A stretch of DNA of 64,000 nt from positions 124,001-188,000 of the forward strand of contig NZ_FRAS01000005.1 in the NCBI RefSeq assembly GCF_900142395.1, written 5' to 3'. Each line of letters opens with the position of its first letter. The stretch's first letter is position 1. The notes beneath the pieces were generated by a model. That model saw only the letters and a program-made list of their open reading frames with translations. It was not told the origin of the DNA and ran no database searches. This stretch comes from Hymenobacter psychrotolerans DSM 18569. GTDB lineage: Bacteria; Bacteroidota; Bacteroidia; Cytophagales; Hymenobacteraceae. This document shows positions 18,856 through 26,651 of this stretch, in pieces. The position numbers and the translations under genes are program-made.

Positions 18856-20565
18856 CTACCTCCCGCCCATACTCTTGTCCCGCGCGCCCTTGAACTCCGA
18901 ACCCTCGCGCCACTTGGGGAACGTGGTTTCCGAGGCCAGGCGCTGACCCACGCGGAAGTAGAGCTGGGCATCCTGGGCAATGCCGGTCAGGTCCCAGCTG
19001 GGGTCGAACTGGTCGGCGGGCTTGTGGTACATGGTGGTGGTGTAGTTCTGGCGCTGCTGGGCAATGGTGGCCTTGCCGCCGCTGCGGCTCTCGAAGCCAC
19101 CCGAAGCGTAGAGCGAGGGCACGCCCACGTGGGCGAAGTTGAAGTGGTCGGAGCGGTAGAACATGCCGGTTTCGGGCGTCTGGTCGGGCAGCACGTAGCG
19201 GTCCTGCTCCTTGGCCGCCGCGTGGGCGTAGTCCTCCAGCTCCGACTGGCCGTAGCCGATGACGGTGAGGTCCTTCATCGGGCCGTAGGGCCAGAGCATG
19301 TCCATGTTCAGGTCGGCCACGGTTTTGTTGAGCGGGAAGGGCGGGTGCTGAGCGTAGTAGGCCGAGCCCAGCAAACCCTGTTCTTCAGCCGTTACGGCCA
19401 GAAATACGATGCTGCGCTGGGGCTTCTGCTTGGCTTGCTGGAAGGCCTCAGCAATGCTGAGCAGGGCGGCCAGGCCGGTGCCATCGTCCACGGCTCCGTT
19501 GTAGATGGAGTCGCCGGCAATGGCTTTGCCGATGCCGAAATGGTCCCAGTGGGCCGAGTAGATGATGTACTCCCCGGGGCGGGTGGTGCCGGGCAGCACG
19601 GCCAGCACGTTGCGCGAAGTCTGGCGGCGCAGCTTATTCTGGATGCTGCCCGTGAGCGTCAGCCCGCCCAATGCGCGCGGCTTGAAGCCCTTGGTATTGG
19701 CCGCGGCGTAGAGCTGCTCGTAGTTCTGGCCGGCGGCCCGGAACAGCTTTTTGGCCGCGTCCAGGGTCAGCCAGCCTTCCAGGGCGCACTTGTCGGCGCC
19801 TTTATTGGCGGTTTGGGGGCGCAGCTTGGGGCTGATGGCCCCGCTCAGCACCACCGACCACGGATAAGCGGCCGGCTTGGTATCGTGCACGATGAGGATG
19901 CCGGCGGCGCCGTGGCGGGCGGCTTCCTCGTATTTGTAGGTCCAGCGGCCGTAGTAGGTCATGGCCCGGCCCTTGAACAGGGTGGAATCCTGGCCCGCGT
20001 TGCCGGGGTCATTCACCAGCACCACCACGGTTTTCCCTTTCACGTCGAGGCCCGCGTAGTCGTCCCACCCATACTCTGGGGCCACCACGCCGTAGCCGGC
20101 AAACACCAGCGGCGAATTCGTGACGCTGACCTGCGCCTGCTCGCGCTGGGTGAAGGCCACGAAATCGGTCTTGTACTGCAGGTTCAGCGGCTGGCCCTTG
20201 CCCTTGATTTGCAGAGTAGTGCTCGGCGAACCGGTAATTTCTACCAGCGGCACCGGCTGGAAGTACGTGCCGTTCGGGCCGGGCTGCAGGCCGAGGCGCT
20301 TAAACTCGTCGGCCAGATACTGCGTGCTGCGCGTCTCGCCCTCGGTAAACGGCTTGCGCCCCAGCATCTCATCCGCCGACACCGCCCGCAGATACCGGCT
20401 GATGCTGGCCGCCCCGATGGCCTTAGTTGTATCCGTCGCGGCGGCCGGGGCGGCGGTGGCGGCCGTTTCGGTGGCGACGGACCTCGATTGGCAGCTGGCC
20501 AGGGCCAGGCCGAGCATGAGGGAGACGGGGAGCAGGTGAGCTGCGGAATGAATGGAAAAGGGCAT
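18856..20565 (-). CDS. M28 family zinc peptidase lipoprotein with PA-like insert
   Basis: The start MPFSIHSAAHLLPV (ATG at 20565) gives a lipoprotein signal ending ALASC, so the enzyme is periplasmic or outer-membrane. The two-zinc aminopeptidase site is seen in SAHWDHFG, NGAVDDGTG, TAEEQG, LNMDML and SDHFNF. A protease-associated (PA) domain is likely between about residues 140 and 280. Upstream codons are open but look like spurious sequence that overlaps the divergent gene's leader. The gene is divergent from the nucleotidyltransferase gene at 20690, with 124 bp between them. Confidence 0.9.
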   Translation of the reverse strand: MPFSIHSAAHLLPVSLMLGLALASCQSRSVATETAATAAPAAATDTTKAIGAASISRYLRAVSADEMLGRKPFTEGETRSTQYLADEFKRLGLQPGPNGTYFQPVPLVEITGSPSTTLQIKGKGQPLNLQYKTDFVAFTQREQAQVSVTNSPLVFAGYGVVAPEYGWDDYAGLDVKGKTVVVLVNDPGNAGQDSTLFKGRAMTYYGRWTYKYEEAARHGAAGILIVHDTKPAAYPWSVVLSGAISPKLRPQTANKGADKCALEGWLTLDAAKKLFRAAGQNYEQLYAAANTKGFKPRALGGLTLTGSIQNKLRRQTSRNVLAVLPGTTRPGEYIIYSAHWDHFGIGKAIAGDSIYNGAVDDGTGLAALLSIAEAFQQAKQKPQRSIVFLAVTAEEQGLLGSAYYAQHPPFPLNKTVADLNMDMLWPYGPMKDLTVIGYGQSELEDYAHAAAKEQDRYVLPDQTPETGMFYRSDHFNFAHVGVPSLYASGGFESRSGGKATIAQQRQNYTTTMYHKPADQFDPSWDLTGIAQDAQLYFRVGQRLASETTFPKWREGSEFKGARDKSMGGR

Positions 20566-20689
20566 AACGTGGGGGGCGGGGAGTTGGCGGATAGCCGGCC
20601 GCTGGCTGGGCCGCGTGGGCTGTACTTTCCCAATAGTAGCGGATATTCGGGTACGAATACTCTGGTTGCCGCCTTCTTTTCGTTTTCCT

Positions 20690-21457
20690 ATGCACGCTCG
20701 TATCCAAACCGCCCTCACCCAGCTCGAAACCACTCACGGCATCCGTATTCTGTACGCCTGCGAGTCGGGGAGCCGGGCCTGGGGCTTTCCTTCGCCGGAT
20801 TCCGACTACGATGTGCGCTTTATCTACAGCCACCCGGCCGAGTGGTACCTCACGCTCGATGACGGCCCCGACACGCTCAACTTTCCCGTGGATGCGGAGC
20901 TGGACCTGGCCGGCTGGGAGCTGCGCAAAGCTCTGAAGCTGCTGCGCGGCTCCAACGCGGCCTTGTTCGAGTGGCTACAGTCGCCGGTGGTGTACGCGGC
21001 GGCCGCTGGGTTTCGGGCGGCGCTGGGGCCGCTGCTGCCCGCCTGCTGGAACCCGCGGGCCGGCCTGCACCATTACCTGGGCCAGCTGCGGCGCGGGGTG
21101 GAGGAGGACCTGACCGGCGAGCAGGTGCGCCTCAAGCGGCTGTTCTATGCTTTGCGCTCGGCGCTGGCCGCCCGCTGGATTCAGCGTCATCCCGACCAGG
21201 TGCCGCCGATGGAGTTTGCCGCCCTGCGGGAGCTGCTGCCGATAGAGCTGCACGGCCAAGCGGAGGAACTGCTAACCCGCAAAGCTACGGCCGACGAGAA
21301 AACCACCGTGCCGCGCCCGGCCGCGCTGGGGGCGTTTCTGCAAGCCGAGTACGCCGCCGGCCAGGCTGCCCGCGCCACCCTGCCCGTCCTGCGCCATTCC
21401 GAGCCGACAGCGGCGCTGGATGCCGTATTCCGGGCGTGGCTGGCTGGTGTGATGTAG
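20690..21457 (+). CDS. Minimal nucleotidyltransferase (pol beta superfamily) linked to the RNA-repair genes
   Basis: Residues 27-41 carry the superfamily motif GSRAWGF...DSDYD (Gly27-Ser28, Asp39-x-Asp41), which binds metal and NTP. It belongs with COG3541-type nucleotidyltransferases, often found near Pnkp/Hen1; the exact substrate (RNA end or NTP) is unknown. The start is ATG at 20690 (MHARIQTAL). The final codons GTG-ATG-TAG run into a palindromic repeat that provides the stop, so the C-terminus may be trimmed or extended relative to homologues. A second nucleotidyltransferase follows after 98 bp. Confidence 0.82.
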   Translation: MHARIQTALTQLETTHGIRILYACESGSRAWGFPSPDSDYDVRFIYSHPAEWYLTLDDGPDTLNFPVDAELDLAGWELRKALKLLRGSNAALFEWLQSPVVYAAAAGFRAALGPLLPACWNPRAGLHHYLGQLRRGVEEDLTGEQVRLKRLFYALRSALAARWIQRHPDQVPPMEFAALRELLPIELHGQAEELLTRKATADEKTTVPRPAALGAFLQAEYAAGQAARATLPVLRHSEPTAALDAVFRAWLAGVM

Positions 21458-21547
21458 AGAAGCGTATTCGCGTCTCGCCGCCCGCGCCGTTTGACCCAGC
21501 ATCATAAATAACCTCAGCAACGACGAAACGCGAATACGCGTCTCTAC
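21454..21547. repeat. Palindromic MITE-like repeat (copy B)
   Basis: Arms GTAGAGAAGCGTATTCGCGT at 21454 and the near-complement ending at 21547 (CGCGTCTCTAC) enclose a centre with AACCTCAGCAAC, as in copy A within pnkp. The first bases (TAG at 21455-21457) are the stop codon of the upstream gene. Nine bases separate the element from the next start codon. Confidence 0.75.
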
Positions 21548-21555
21548 ACCCGCCT

Positions 21556-22635
21556 ATGACCATCCACGACCTGCGCCAGCGCGGCCTCATCCTGTTTGAA
21601 GCCATCAGCGGCAGCCGCGCCTACGGTACCAATCTGCCGCACTCCGACACTGACCTGAAAGGCGTATTCATCCTGCCCGAAACTGAGTTTTATGGTCTCG
21701 ACTATGTACCGCAGGTAGCCAACGAAACCAACGACGAGGTGTTCTATGAGCTACGGCGCTTCGTGGAGCTGCTGCTCAAAAACAACCCCACGGTGCTGGA
21801 GCTGCTTGGCACGCCCGCGGACTGCGTGGTGTACCGCCATCCGTTGTTCGAGGTGTTTCGGGCCGAGGATTTCCTGTCGAAGCTCTGCCGTCAAAGCTTT
21901 GCCGAGTACGCCGTGGCCCAGATCCGGAAGGCTAAGGGACTGAACAAGAAAATCAATTACCCCGAGCCGCCCGCCCGCAAATCGGTGCTGGACTTTTGCT
22001 ACGTGACGGTGGGCGCGGGCGCGCAGCCGGCAGCCACCTGGCTGGAACGGCGTGGCTACACTGCCAGCCAGTGCGGCCTCTCCAACGTGAATCACCTCCA
22101 CGACTTGTACGCCGTGTTCGTGGACGAAACGCCCGAACGGCGCCACAGCTACCGCGGCCTCGTGCGCGACCCGGAAACCTCCCAGGACGTGCTGCTATCG
22201 GCCGCGCCGAAGGGAGAAGTGCCGGTAGCCTACTTAAGCTTCAACCGTAACGGCTACAGTACCTACTGCCGCGTGTTTCGGGAGTATAAGAAGTGGGAGC
22301 AGAAGCGCAACCCCGAGCGGTACCAGAACACCGTGCAGCACGGCAAAAACTACGATGCCAAGAACATGCTGCACGTGTTTCGGCTGCTGCGCATGGCCGA
22401 GGAAATTGCCCGCACCGGCCGCCTGCACGTGCGCCGCCCCGACCGGGACTTCCTGCTGCAAATCCGGCGGGGTGAGTTTGAGTATGAGCAACTGGTAACG
22501 GAAGCCGAAGCCCTGGTAGCACAGGTAGAAGCCGCTTTTGCCGCCTCCGCGCTGCCCGAAGCGCCCGACAGAACCGCCACTGAGGCGCTGCTGGTGCGGC
22601 TGCGGCAGGCGTGGTATGCTCAGAATAGGACGTAA
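21556..22635 (+). CDS. Second nucleotidyltransferase (COG3541 type) of the RNA-repair cluster
   Basis: The N-terminus has the pol beta motif (SGSRAYG at about 18-24, Asp31-x-Asp33 in HSDTDLKGVF), followed by a helical region and LYAVFVDE. This pattern matches COG3541 RNA-repair-associated nucleotidyltransferases (359 aa, within the usual size). It is distinct in sequence from the shorter neighbour upstream and is probably a partner rather than a recent duplicate. It likely adds nucleotides to, or modifies, damaged RNA ends, but this activity is inferred from genomic association only. Confidence 0.85.
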   Translation: MTIHDLRQRGLILFEAISGSRAYGTNLPHSDTDLKGVFILPETEFYGLDYVPQVANETNDEVFYELRRFVELLLKNNPTVLELLGTPADCVVYRHPLFEVFRAEDFLSKLCRQSFAEYAVAQIRKAKGLNKKINYPEPPARKSVLDFCYVTVGAGAQPAATWLERRGYTASQCGLSNVNHLHDLYAVFVDETPERRHSYRGLVRDPETSQDVLLSAAPKGEVPVAYLSFNRNGYSTYCRVFREYKKWEQKRNPERYQNTVQHGKNYDAKNMLHVFRLLRMAEEIARTGRLHVRRPDRDFLLQIRRGEFEYEQLVTEAEALVAQVEAAFAASALPEAPDRTATEALLVRLRQAWYAQNRT

Positions 22636-22669
22636 AAAAGCCCGTCGGCAACAGGGTGCACGACGGGCT
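22634..22669 (-). terminator. Terminator of the small basic secreted protein gene
   Basis: On the minus strand AGCCCGTCG/CGACGGGCT (22661-22669 with 22640-22648) is followed by TTTTTTA. It overlaps the stop region of the convergent nucleotidyltransferase gene. Confidence 0.75.
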
Positions 22670-22690
22670 GCCAGTAGGCGCAAGTAAGAA

Positions 22691-22921
22691 CTAGAAGCGG
22701 CTGGAACGCTTGGAACTGTACTTGGCTTTGCTGCGGCTGGTCTTGCCGAAGTGAAAGAGCTTTTTCTTCTTGCGGCCTTTGTACAGCTTATAATTGGGCC
22801 GATGCGTGAACATCCGGCCGCTCATTTTAGCACGGGCATAGGCACTTGGGCGGGCGGCCTCAGCCGTTTCCCCACCGCTTATCATGAGCAGCGCGAAGAG
22901 CAGAATCAGAATTCTGTACAT
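22691..22921 (-). CDS. Small basic secreted protein with RPNYxxYKG-KKKK motif (paralogue 1)
   Basis: 76 aa from the ATG at 22921 (MYRILILLFALLMISGG), with a signal peptide cut near TAEAA. The mature part is highly basic: HRPNYKLYKGRKKKKLFHFG then a Ser/Lys/Arg tail. The same motif recurs in the protein at 24269-24514, so the two are paralogues. No family name is known to me. A role at the envelope or on DNA/polysaccharide is conceivable from charge but not shown. Own terminator downstream. Confidence 0.7.
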   Translation of the reverse strand: MYRILILLFALLMISGGETAEAARPSAYARAKMSGRMFTHRPNYKLYKGRKKKKLFHFGKTSRSKAKYSSKRSSRF

Positions 22922-23234
22922 GATGAAAACGGGTTGGTGTGCGCTTATAACTGTGGCAGCCCGATAAAAATTGCACAGACTGTACTTCACCACACCATTT
23001 TCGGCCCGATTCCGTGCAGCAGCCTCCTAAAAAACGGGGGCAGGTGCAAGCAGGAGACGTTGCACTGATCTGAAAATACTGGATTGTTTTGTTGCAGCAG
23101 GCACCAGCAACTCTGTAAAAAGTTGTTATAGGTCACAGATAAGCTGGCGGCGAAGTATGCTGCCAGCCCGGTGCACACCACAGCCTGCTATAAGCCAAAC
23201 GGCTACCTTTCGGTTTGCTTCTACCATTCTAGTT

Positions 23235-24194
23235 ATGGCTATTTCTCCCGCCTCTTCTGCCGAATCCCAACTCCGCGCCGCCCTGCTGGGCCTGGCCGTC
23301 GGCGACGCGCTGGGGGTGCCGGTGGAGTTCCAAAGCCGCGCCGCCCGCCACGCCGACCCCGTCACCGGCATGCGGGCCTACGGCACTCACCAGCAGCCCG
23401 CCGGCACCTGGTCCGACGATGCTTCCCTCACGTTCTGTCTGGCCGAAACCATTGCCAATGGCTTTTCGGTGCGCAAACTGGCCGAGACGTGCTGCCGCTG
23501 GTACTACCACAATCTGTGGACGCCCCACGGCTCCGTCTTCGACATCGGCATCACCACCCGCGAAGCCCTGCACCAATTCAACCGCAACCCCGGCGGCTCG
23601 CCTCTGGCCGGTGGCACCGATGAGTACAGCAACGGCAACGGGGCTCTGATGCGCATCCTGCCGCTGGCGTTCTACCAGACTGAGTTGCCGCTGAAAAGTC
23701 GTTTCCAGCTGATCTGGGACGTATCGGCCGTCACGCACGGCCACATCCGGTCGGCGGTGGCCTGCTGGCTGTATCTGGAAATGGCCCGCCACCTACGTGC
23801 TGGCCTCACACCCGCGGCGGCGTACGCGCGATTATGCCAGGAAGTGCCCGCGCAGCTTCAGCAATTGGCGGTTCCGGCCCCCGAAGTACAGCAGTTCAGC
23901 TACCTGCTGACTGGTCGTCTGGCGGAGTTTCCGGAGCAGGTTATTCGCAGCGGCGGCTACGTGATGCACAGCCTGGAAGCGGCCCTGTGGTGCCTGCTGC
24001 GCCATACTACGTACGCCGATACGGTGCTGGCCGCCGTCAATCTCGGCGACGACACCGATACTACAGGAGCAATAGCCGGCGGCCTTGCGGGGCTGTACTA
24101 CGGAGAGGCTGCCATTCCGCCAGAGTGGCTGGCCGTACTGGCCCGCCGCGCCGACATTGAAGCACTAAGCCAGCGGATGGCCGCCAGCAAATAG
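23235..24194 (+). CDS. ADP-ribosylglycohydrolase family protein
   Basis: Removes ADP-ribose from proteins, nucleic acids or small molecules. Motifs seen are GLAVGDALGVPVEF, SDDASLT (first metal site), NGNGALMRI and GDDTDTTGAIAGG (second metal site), which make up the DraG/ARH magnesium centre. The start is ATG at 23235. Length of 319 aa is normal. Its position close to Hen1/Pnkp/nucleotidyltransferases suggests, without proving, that it reverses ADP-ribosylation of RNA ends or repair proteins. It is flanked by two paralogous small secreted protein genes on the other strand. Confidence 0.92.
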   Translation: MAISPASSAESQLRAALLGLAVGDALGVPVEFQSRAARHADPVTGMRAYGTHQQPAGTWSDDASLTFCLAETIANGFSVRKLAETCCRWYYHNLWTPHGSVFDIGITTREALHQFNRNPGGSPLAGGTDEYSNGNGALMRILPLAFYQTELPLKSRFQLIWDVSAVTHGHIRSAVACWLYLEMARHLRAGLTPAAAYARLCQEVPAQLQQLAVPAPEVQQFSYLLTGRLAEFPEQVIRSGGYVMHSLEAALWCLLRHTTYADTVLAAVNLGDDTDTTGAIAGGLAGLYYGEAAIPPEWLAVLARRADIEALSQRMAASK

Positions 24195-24213
24195 AAGTGT
24201 AGGTTGAAAAACA

Positions 24214-24244
24214 CAAAGGCCCGGCGAGTAACGCTGGGCCTTTG
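24214..24244. terminator. Bidirectional terminator
   Basis: CAAAGGCCCGGCG and CGCTGGGCCTTTG pair with one mismatch around the loop AGTAA. On the minus strand a U-rich stretch (TGTTTTTC) follows, so it serves the small secreted gene; on the plus strand it ends the ADP-ribosylglycohydrolase gene. Confidence 0.8.
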
Positions 24245-24268
24245 CTTGATGGGATGGGAGGAGGGGAG

Positions 24269-24514
24269 TTACTTACCGAACGACAGCAAGCGGAAAATTC
24301 CTTTCTTCTTTTTGTCGCCTTTGTAGTAGGTGTAATTCGGGCGGTGCAGAATGGGCTTCGACTTGAAAATGGGCGCTGCTTCTGGGGTGGCGGCGGCCTC
24401 CAAAGTACTAGTTGAAGCTAGAGGGGCAAGCAAAACAGTAGACGTGCCAGCAGAGGCCTGCGACAAACCAACAATGGCAATTAGGGCGGGTACAAACAGT
24501 ATTGCTTTTCTCAT
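24269..24514 (-). CDS. Small basic secreted protein with RPNYxxYKG-KKKK motif (paralogue 2)
   Basis: 81 aa from the ATG at 24514 (MRKAILFVPALIAIVG), with a signal peptide ending near SQASA. A low-complexity Ala/Thr/Ser stretch precedes the shared C-terminal motif HRPNYTYYKGDKKKK, then FRLLSFGK. The motif matches the protein at 22691-22921, while the N-terminal parts differ, so the C-terminal ~25 residues are the functional unit under selection. Function unknown. Confidence 0.7.
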   Translation of the reverse strand: MRKAILFVPALIAIVGLSQASAGTSTVLLAPLASTSTLEAAATPEAAPIFKSKPILHRPNYTYYKGDKKKKGIFRLLSFGK

Positions 24515-24733
24515 AGGTGGTTGGTTATTTGGGTGAACCGATAGCCTAAGATATTTAGCTGATTTATTAAATGCAATTAATTAGAGATAAAACAACAAAA
24601 TAATGTACGCTACATAGACAACAACTAATACATATAAGTCCAAATAAAAGGTGTTTTAACCCAATAAATACAGGTTTCGGGCTACAAAGCAGTGTGCAAC
24701 ATGAAATGCCCAAAATCAGATGCCAGTCTGGGC

Positions 24734-24809
24734 AAGGCGCGGGTACGCCTGGGCGGAAAAAGCAAAAGGCCCTTCAGACAAATCTGAAGGGCCTTTGCGG
24801 TCCGGACGG
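24734..24809. repeat. 76-bp direct repeat, copy 1 (tRNA 3' end and terminator)
   Basis: This segment is identical to 25249-25324 over 76 bp. It contains the tRNA-Asp terminator and the last 12 nt of the tRNA-Asp gene. Identity stops just inside the T-arm. Confidence 0.9.
24765..24796 (-). terminator. tRNA-Asp terminator
   Basis: A perfect 14-bp stem (AAAGGCCCTTCAGA at 24765-24778, complement at 24783-24796, loop CAAA), located 2 bp after the tRNA 3' end on the minus strand, with GCTTTTTCC following. A second copy exists at 25280-25311. Confidence 0.85.
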
Positions 24810-24871
24810 GACTCGAACCCGCGACCTCCGCCGTGACAGGGCGGCATTCTAACCAACTGAACTACCGAACC
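24798..24871 (-). tRNA. tRNA-Asp (anticodon GTC)
   Basis: The minus strand begins GGTTCGGTAGTTCAGTTGGT and folds into a cloverleaf: acceptor GGTTCGG/CCGGACC, anticodon arm GCCGC-CTGTCAC-GCGG with GTC in the loop, T-arm GCGGG-TTCGAGT-CCCGT. The discriminator is G, as expected for tRNA-Asp, and CCA is not encoded. Its 3' end is duplicated at 25313-25324. Confidence 0.93.
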
Positions 24872-25248
24872 AGTTCATCTTGCAGGGAAGCCAACTGCTT
24901 TCCATTAAGGTGCTGCAAAGGTAAGGCGGGTTTTTACATTTCAAAACCCGAAACCTATTTAGAAGATAAAAAAAACGCTGTCAGAACACATAGAGCTGGT
25001 TTTGAGGAGTATAAATATTGACATTTTTTTGTCAACAGCTAACGCATATGGTACCGTGTTGGCCCGCTGAGGCAGAGCTATGCGCCTGGGAGCATCAGCG
25101 CTGCAGCAGGGGATAGCAGAATGACTGCGTGCCATTCATGAATTCGTAGACGCCGCGAATCGATAAGCAGACAGAGTGGCCCTATTTGTGCGAGTAGTCA
25201 AACTCAGGACGAACTATCAGTAAAGCTCACAGCCGGGAGAGGTGGGCG
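24872..25248. other. Spacer between the direct repeats
   Basis: About 377 bp upstream of tRNA-Asp with no convincing coding sequence. It must hold the tRNA promoter near its left end. Nothing else was identified. Confidence 0.4.
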
Positions 25249-25324
25249 AAGGCGCGGGTACGCCTGGGCGGAAAAAGCAAAAGGCCCTTCAGACAAATCT
25301 GAAGGGCCTTTGCGGTCCGGACGG
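25249..25324. repeat. 76-bp direct repeat, copy 2 (candidate att-like border)
   Basis: Identical to 24734-24809, including terminator hairpin and tRNA-Asp 3' terminal 12 nt. Past the identity the sequence still resembles a decayed T-arm (minus strand GTTCAGGTT versus GTTCGAGTC). It lies 43 bp from the first mobile-element gene. Confidence 0.85.
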
Positions 25325-25367
25325 AACCTGAACTTCTCCCCATAAAGCGAATACTACGCATTGTAAA

Positions 25368-26288
25368 TCAGATGTTTATCCTTTGGTTGCCTGCGGCAGC
25401 CAAACTATTGGGGGCGTCATTGGGGGAGGTTTCCATCAGATATCTTCTAACCTCGCCCCGGTCGTGCCCCAACAGCTCAATTACTTCCCACAACCGCTCG
25501 GAGGTAATGTCAGGTGTGGTAGGTATGTAGGTAGAAATATAGCCCAGCACCACCCACAGCTGCACAATGTCAGCGGCGGGCAGGTCGTACGGCTTTACCA
25601 TTGGGTTATCCGACAGCAAGTCCACCATACCATTTCGGTTGGTAATGCGGCGCGGAATGCGCTTGAGCAGGATGTTTTCGTGCGTGACGACCACATAAAT
25701 TTCGCCTGGCTGCAGCAGGTCCCAGCGGTCCACGTACTGGCTCACCACAATGTCACGGTGGTTGATAGTCGGTTCCATGCTGTCCCCCGACACCTCAAAA
25801 GCGCGGTAGGTGCCGTGCTCGAAACCGGGAATATGGTAAGGCCGCATCTGCTGCAGATACACTGCCTCATTGAAGGAGCGGGCATAGCCAGCCTGAGCGC
25901 GAGCCGGTATCATCAGGGTGTTTTCTTCCCCTTGGCGGTCTACCGTTACCGTCAGCACCTGACGGTCAGTTACCGCCCGGCTCAGGGTGTTCTTTTTCTC
26001 CGCTTTTTTTTCAGTGGACTCCCCGGTGTCAGTCACCCCACCCCGGAACATAGATCCATTACCCAACAACAACCAGTCTGGCGACACTGCCGGCCAGAGG
26101 CTTAAGAAATCTACTATGGTAGGATAGCTAGGTTCGGCCCCTTGTAAGATTTTATACATCTTACTGGTAGTTCCATAGCCCAGTTTTTTGGTGGCGCTAC
26201 TGGCATTTAAGCCATAATGGCTCAACAAAGCCTGGATTCGATCTGCTATGCTGGCAGATGTGGCATGGCTTGCAGGTGTTTTGTCCAT
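25368..26288 (-). CDS. CI/LexA-like repressor: XRE HTH plus S24 peptidase domain
   Basis: Likely master repressor of the mobile element, inactivated by RecA-stimulated self-cleavage. Residues about 13-65 form an HTH (NASSATKKLGYGTTSKMYKI). The C-terminal S24 domain has a putative Ala133-Gly134 cleavage site (ARAQAGY), nucleophile Ser170 in VSGDSMEPT and general base Lys209 in ILLKRI. 306 aa. It is divergent from the small gene at 26391, and a 19-bp dyad between them is the probable operator. Similar proteins control prophages and integrative elements in Bacteroidota. Confidence 0.85.
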   Translation of the reverse strand: MDKTPASHATSASIADRIQALLSHYGLNASSATKKLGYGTTSKMYKILQGAEPSYPTIVDFLSLWPAVSPDWLLLGNGSMFRGGVTDTGESTEKKAEKKNTLSRAVTDRQVLTVTVDRQGEENTLMIPARAQAGYARSFNEAVYLQQMRPYHIPGFEHGTYRAFEVSGDSMEPTINHRDIVVSQYVDRWDLLQPGEIYVVVTHENILLKRIPRRITNRNGMVDLLSDNPMVKPYDLPAADIVQLWVVLGYISTYIPTTPDITSERLWEVIELLGHDRGEVRRYLMETSPNDAPNSLAAAGNQRINI

Positions 26289-26303
26289 GATTTTTTAGCA
26301 CCT

Positions 26304-26322
26304 GAGTGTAATATTTACACTC
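26304..26322. promoter_or_regulatory. Candidate repressor operator
   Basis: GAGTGTAA and TTACACTC form an 8-bp inverted repeat around TAT, 15 bp upstream of the repressor start. Extra half-sites AGTGTA (26328) and ACACT (26371) lie towards the divergent gene, consistent with cooperative binding by the S24 repressor. Confidence 0.6.
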
Positions 26323-26390
26323 AAAGAAGTGTATGTTTGTGTGACAAGGTAGTCAAAAATTCTTATTTGTACACTACAACACACAAAAAC

Positions 26391-26651
26391 ATGGAACAAA
26401 ATACCAATTCGCCTACCGAGTTCCAGCAAATCCTGCAGCGGCTGGGTACTGGCAACACGGTTGTACGCGACACCATCCAGCTGCTGGCGGAGCGCGGTGT
26501 TAAGGTCAGCCGCTCCGCCATGTACCAGGCCCTCGACGGCCGCAGCAACCGCAAAGAGTTGATTGAGGCCTTTCTGGAAACTGCTGAGGCCGAATTAGAA
26601 CGCCGCCGCCAAGTTCGGGAGCGAGCCGCACGCCTAATCAATGAAGCCTGA
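26391..26651 (+). CDS. Small helical DNA-binding protein (Cro-like position)
   Basis: 86 aa from the ATG at 26391. The segment VVRDTIQLLAERGVKVSRSA then MYQALDGRSNRKEL resembles a helix-turn-helix, followed by a charged helix with ELERRRQVRERAARL. Its place, divergent from the S24 repressor and first in the early operon, is that of a Cro/CII regulator. Its stop overlaps the next start (TGATG). Family not recognised with certainty. Confidence 0.65.
   Translation: MEQNTNSPTEFQQILQRLGTGNTVVRDTIQLLAERGVKVSRSAMYQALDGRSNRKELIEAFLETAEAELERRRQVRERAARLINEA

Noticed and set aside
18841..20862. Very long plus-strand frame (673 codons) opposite the M28 peptidase gene
   Set aside because: Gly/Val/His/Ala-rich antisense of a peptidase with complete motifs; no start context or domain.
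24798..25324. Second functional tRNA at copy 2 of the direct repeat
   Set aside because: Only the last 12 nt of the tRNA are conserved; the anticodon, D and most T-arm sequence cannot be folded into a tRNA.
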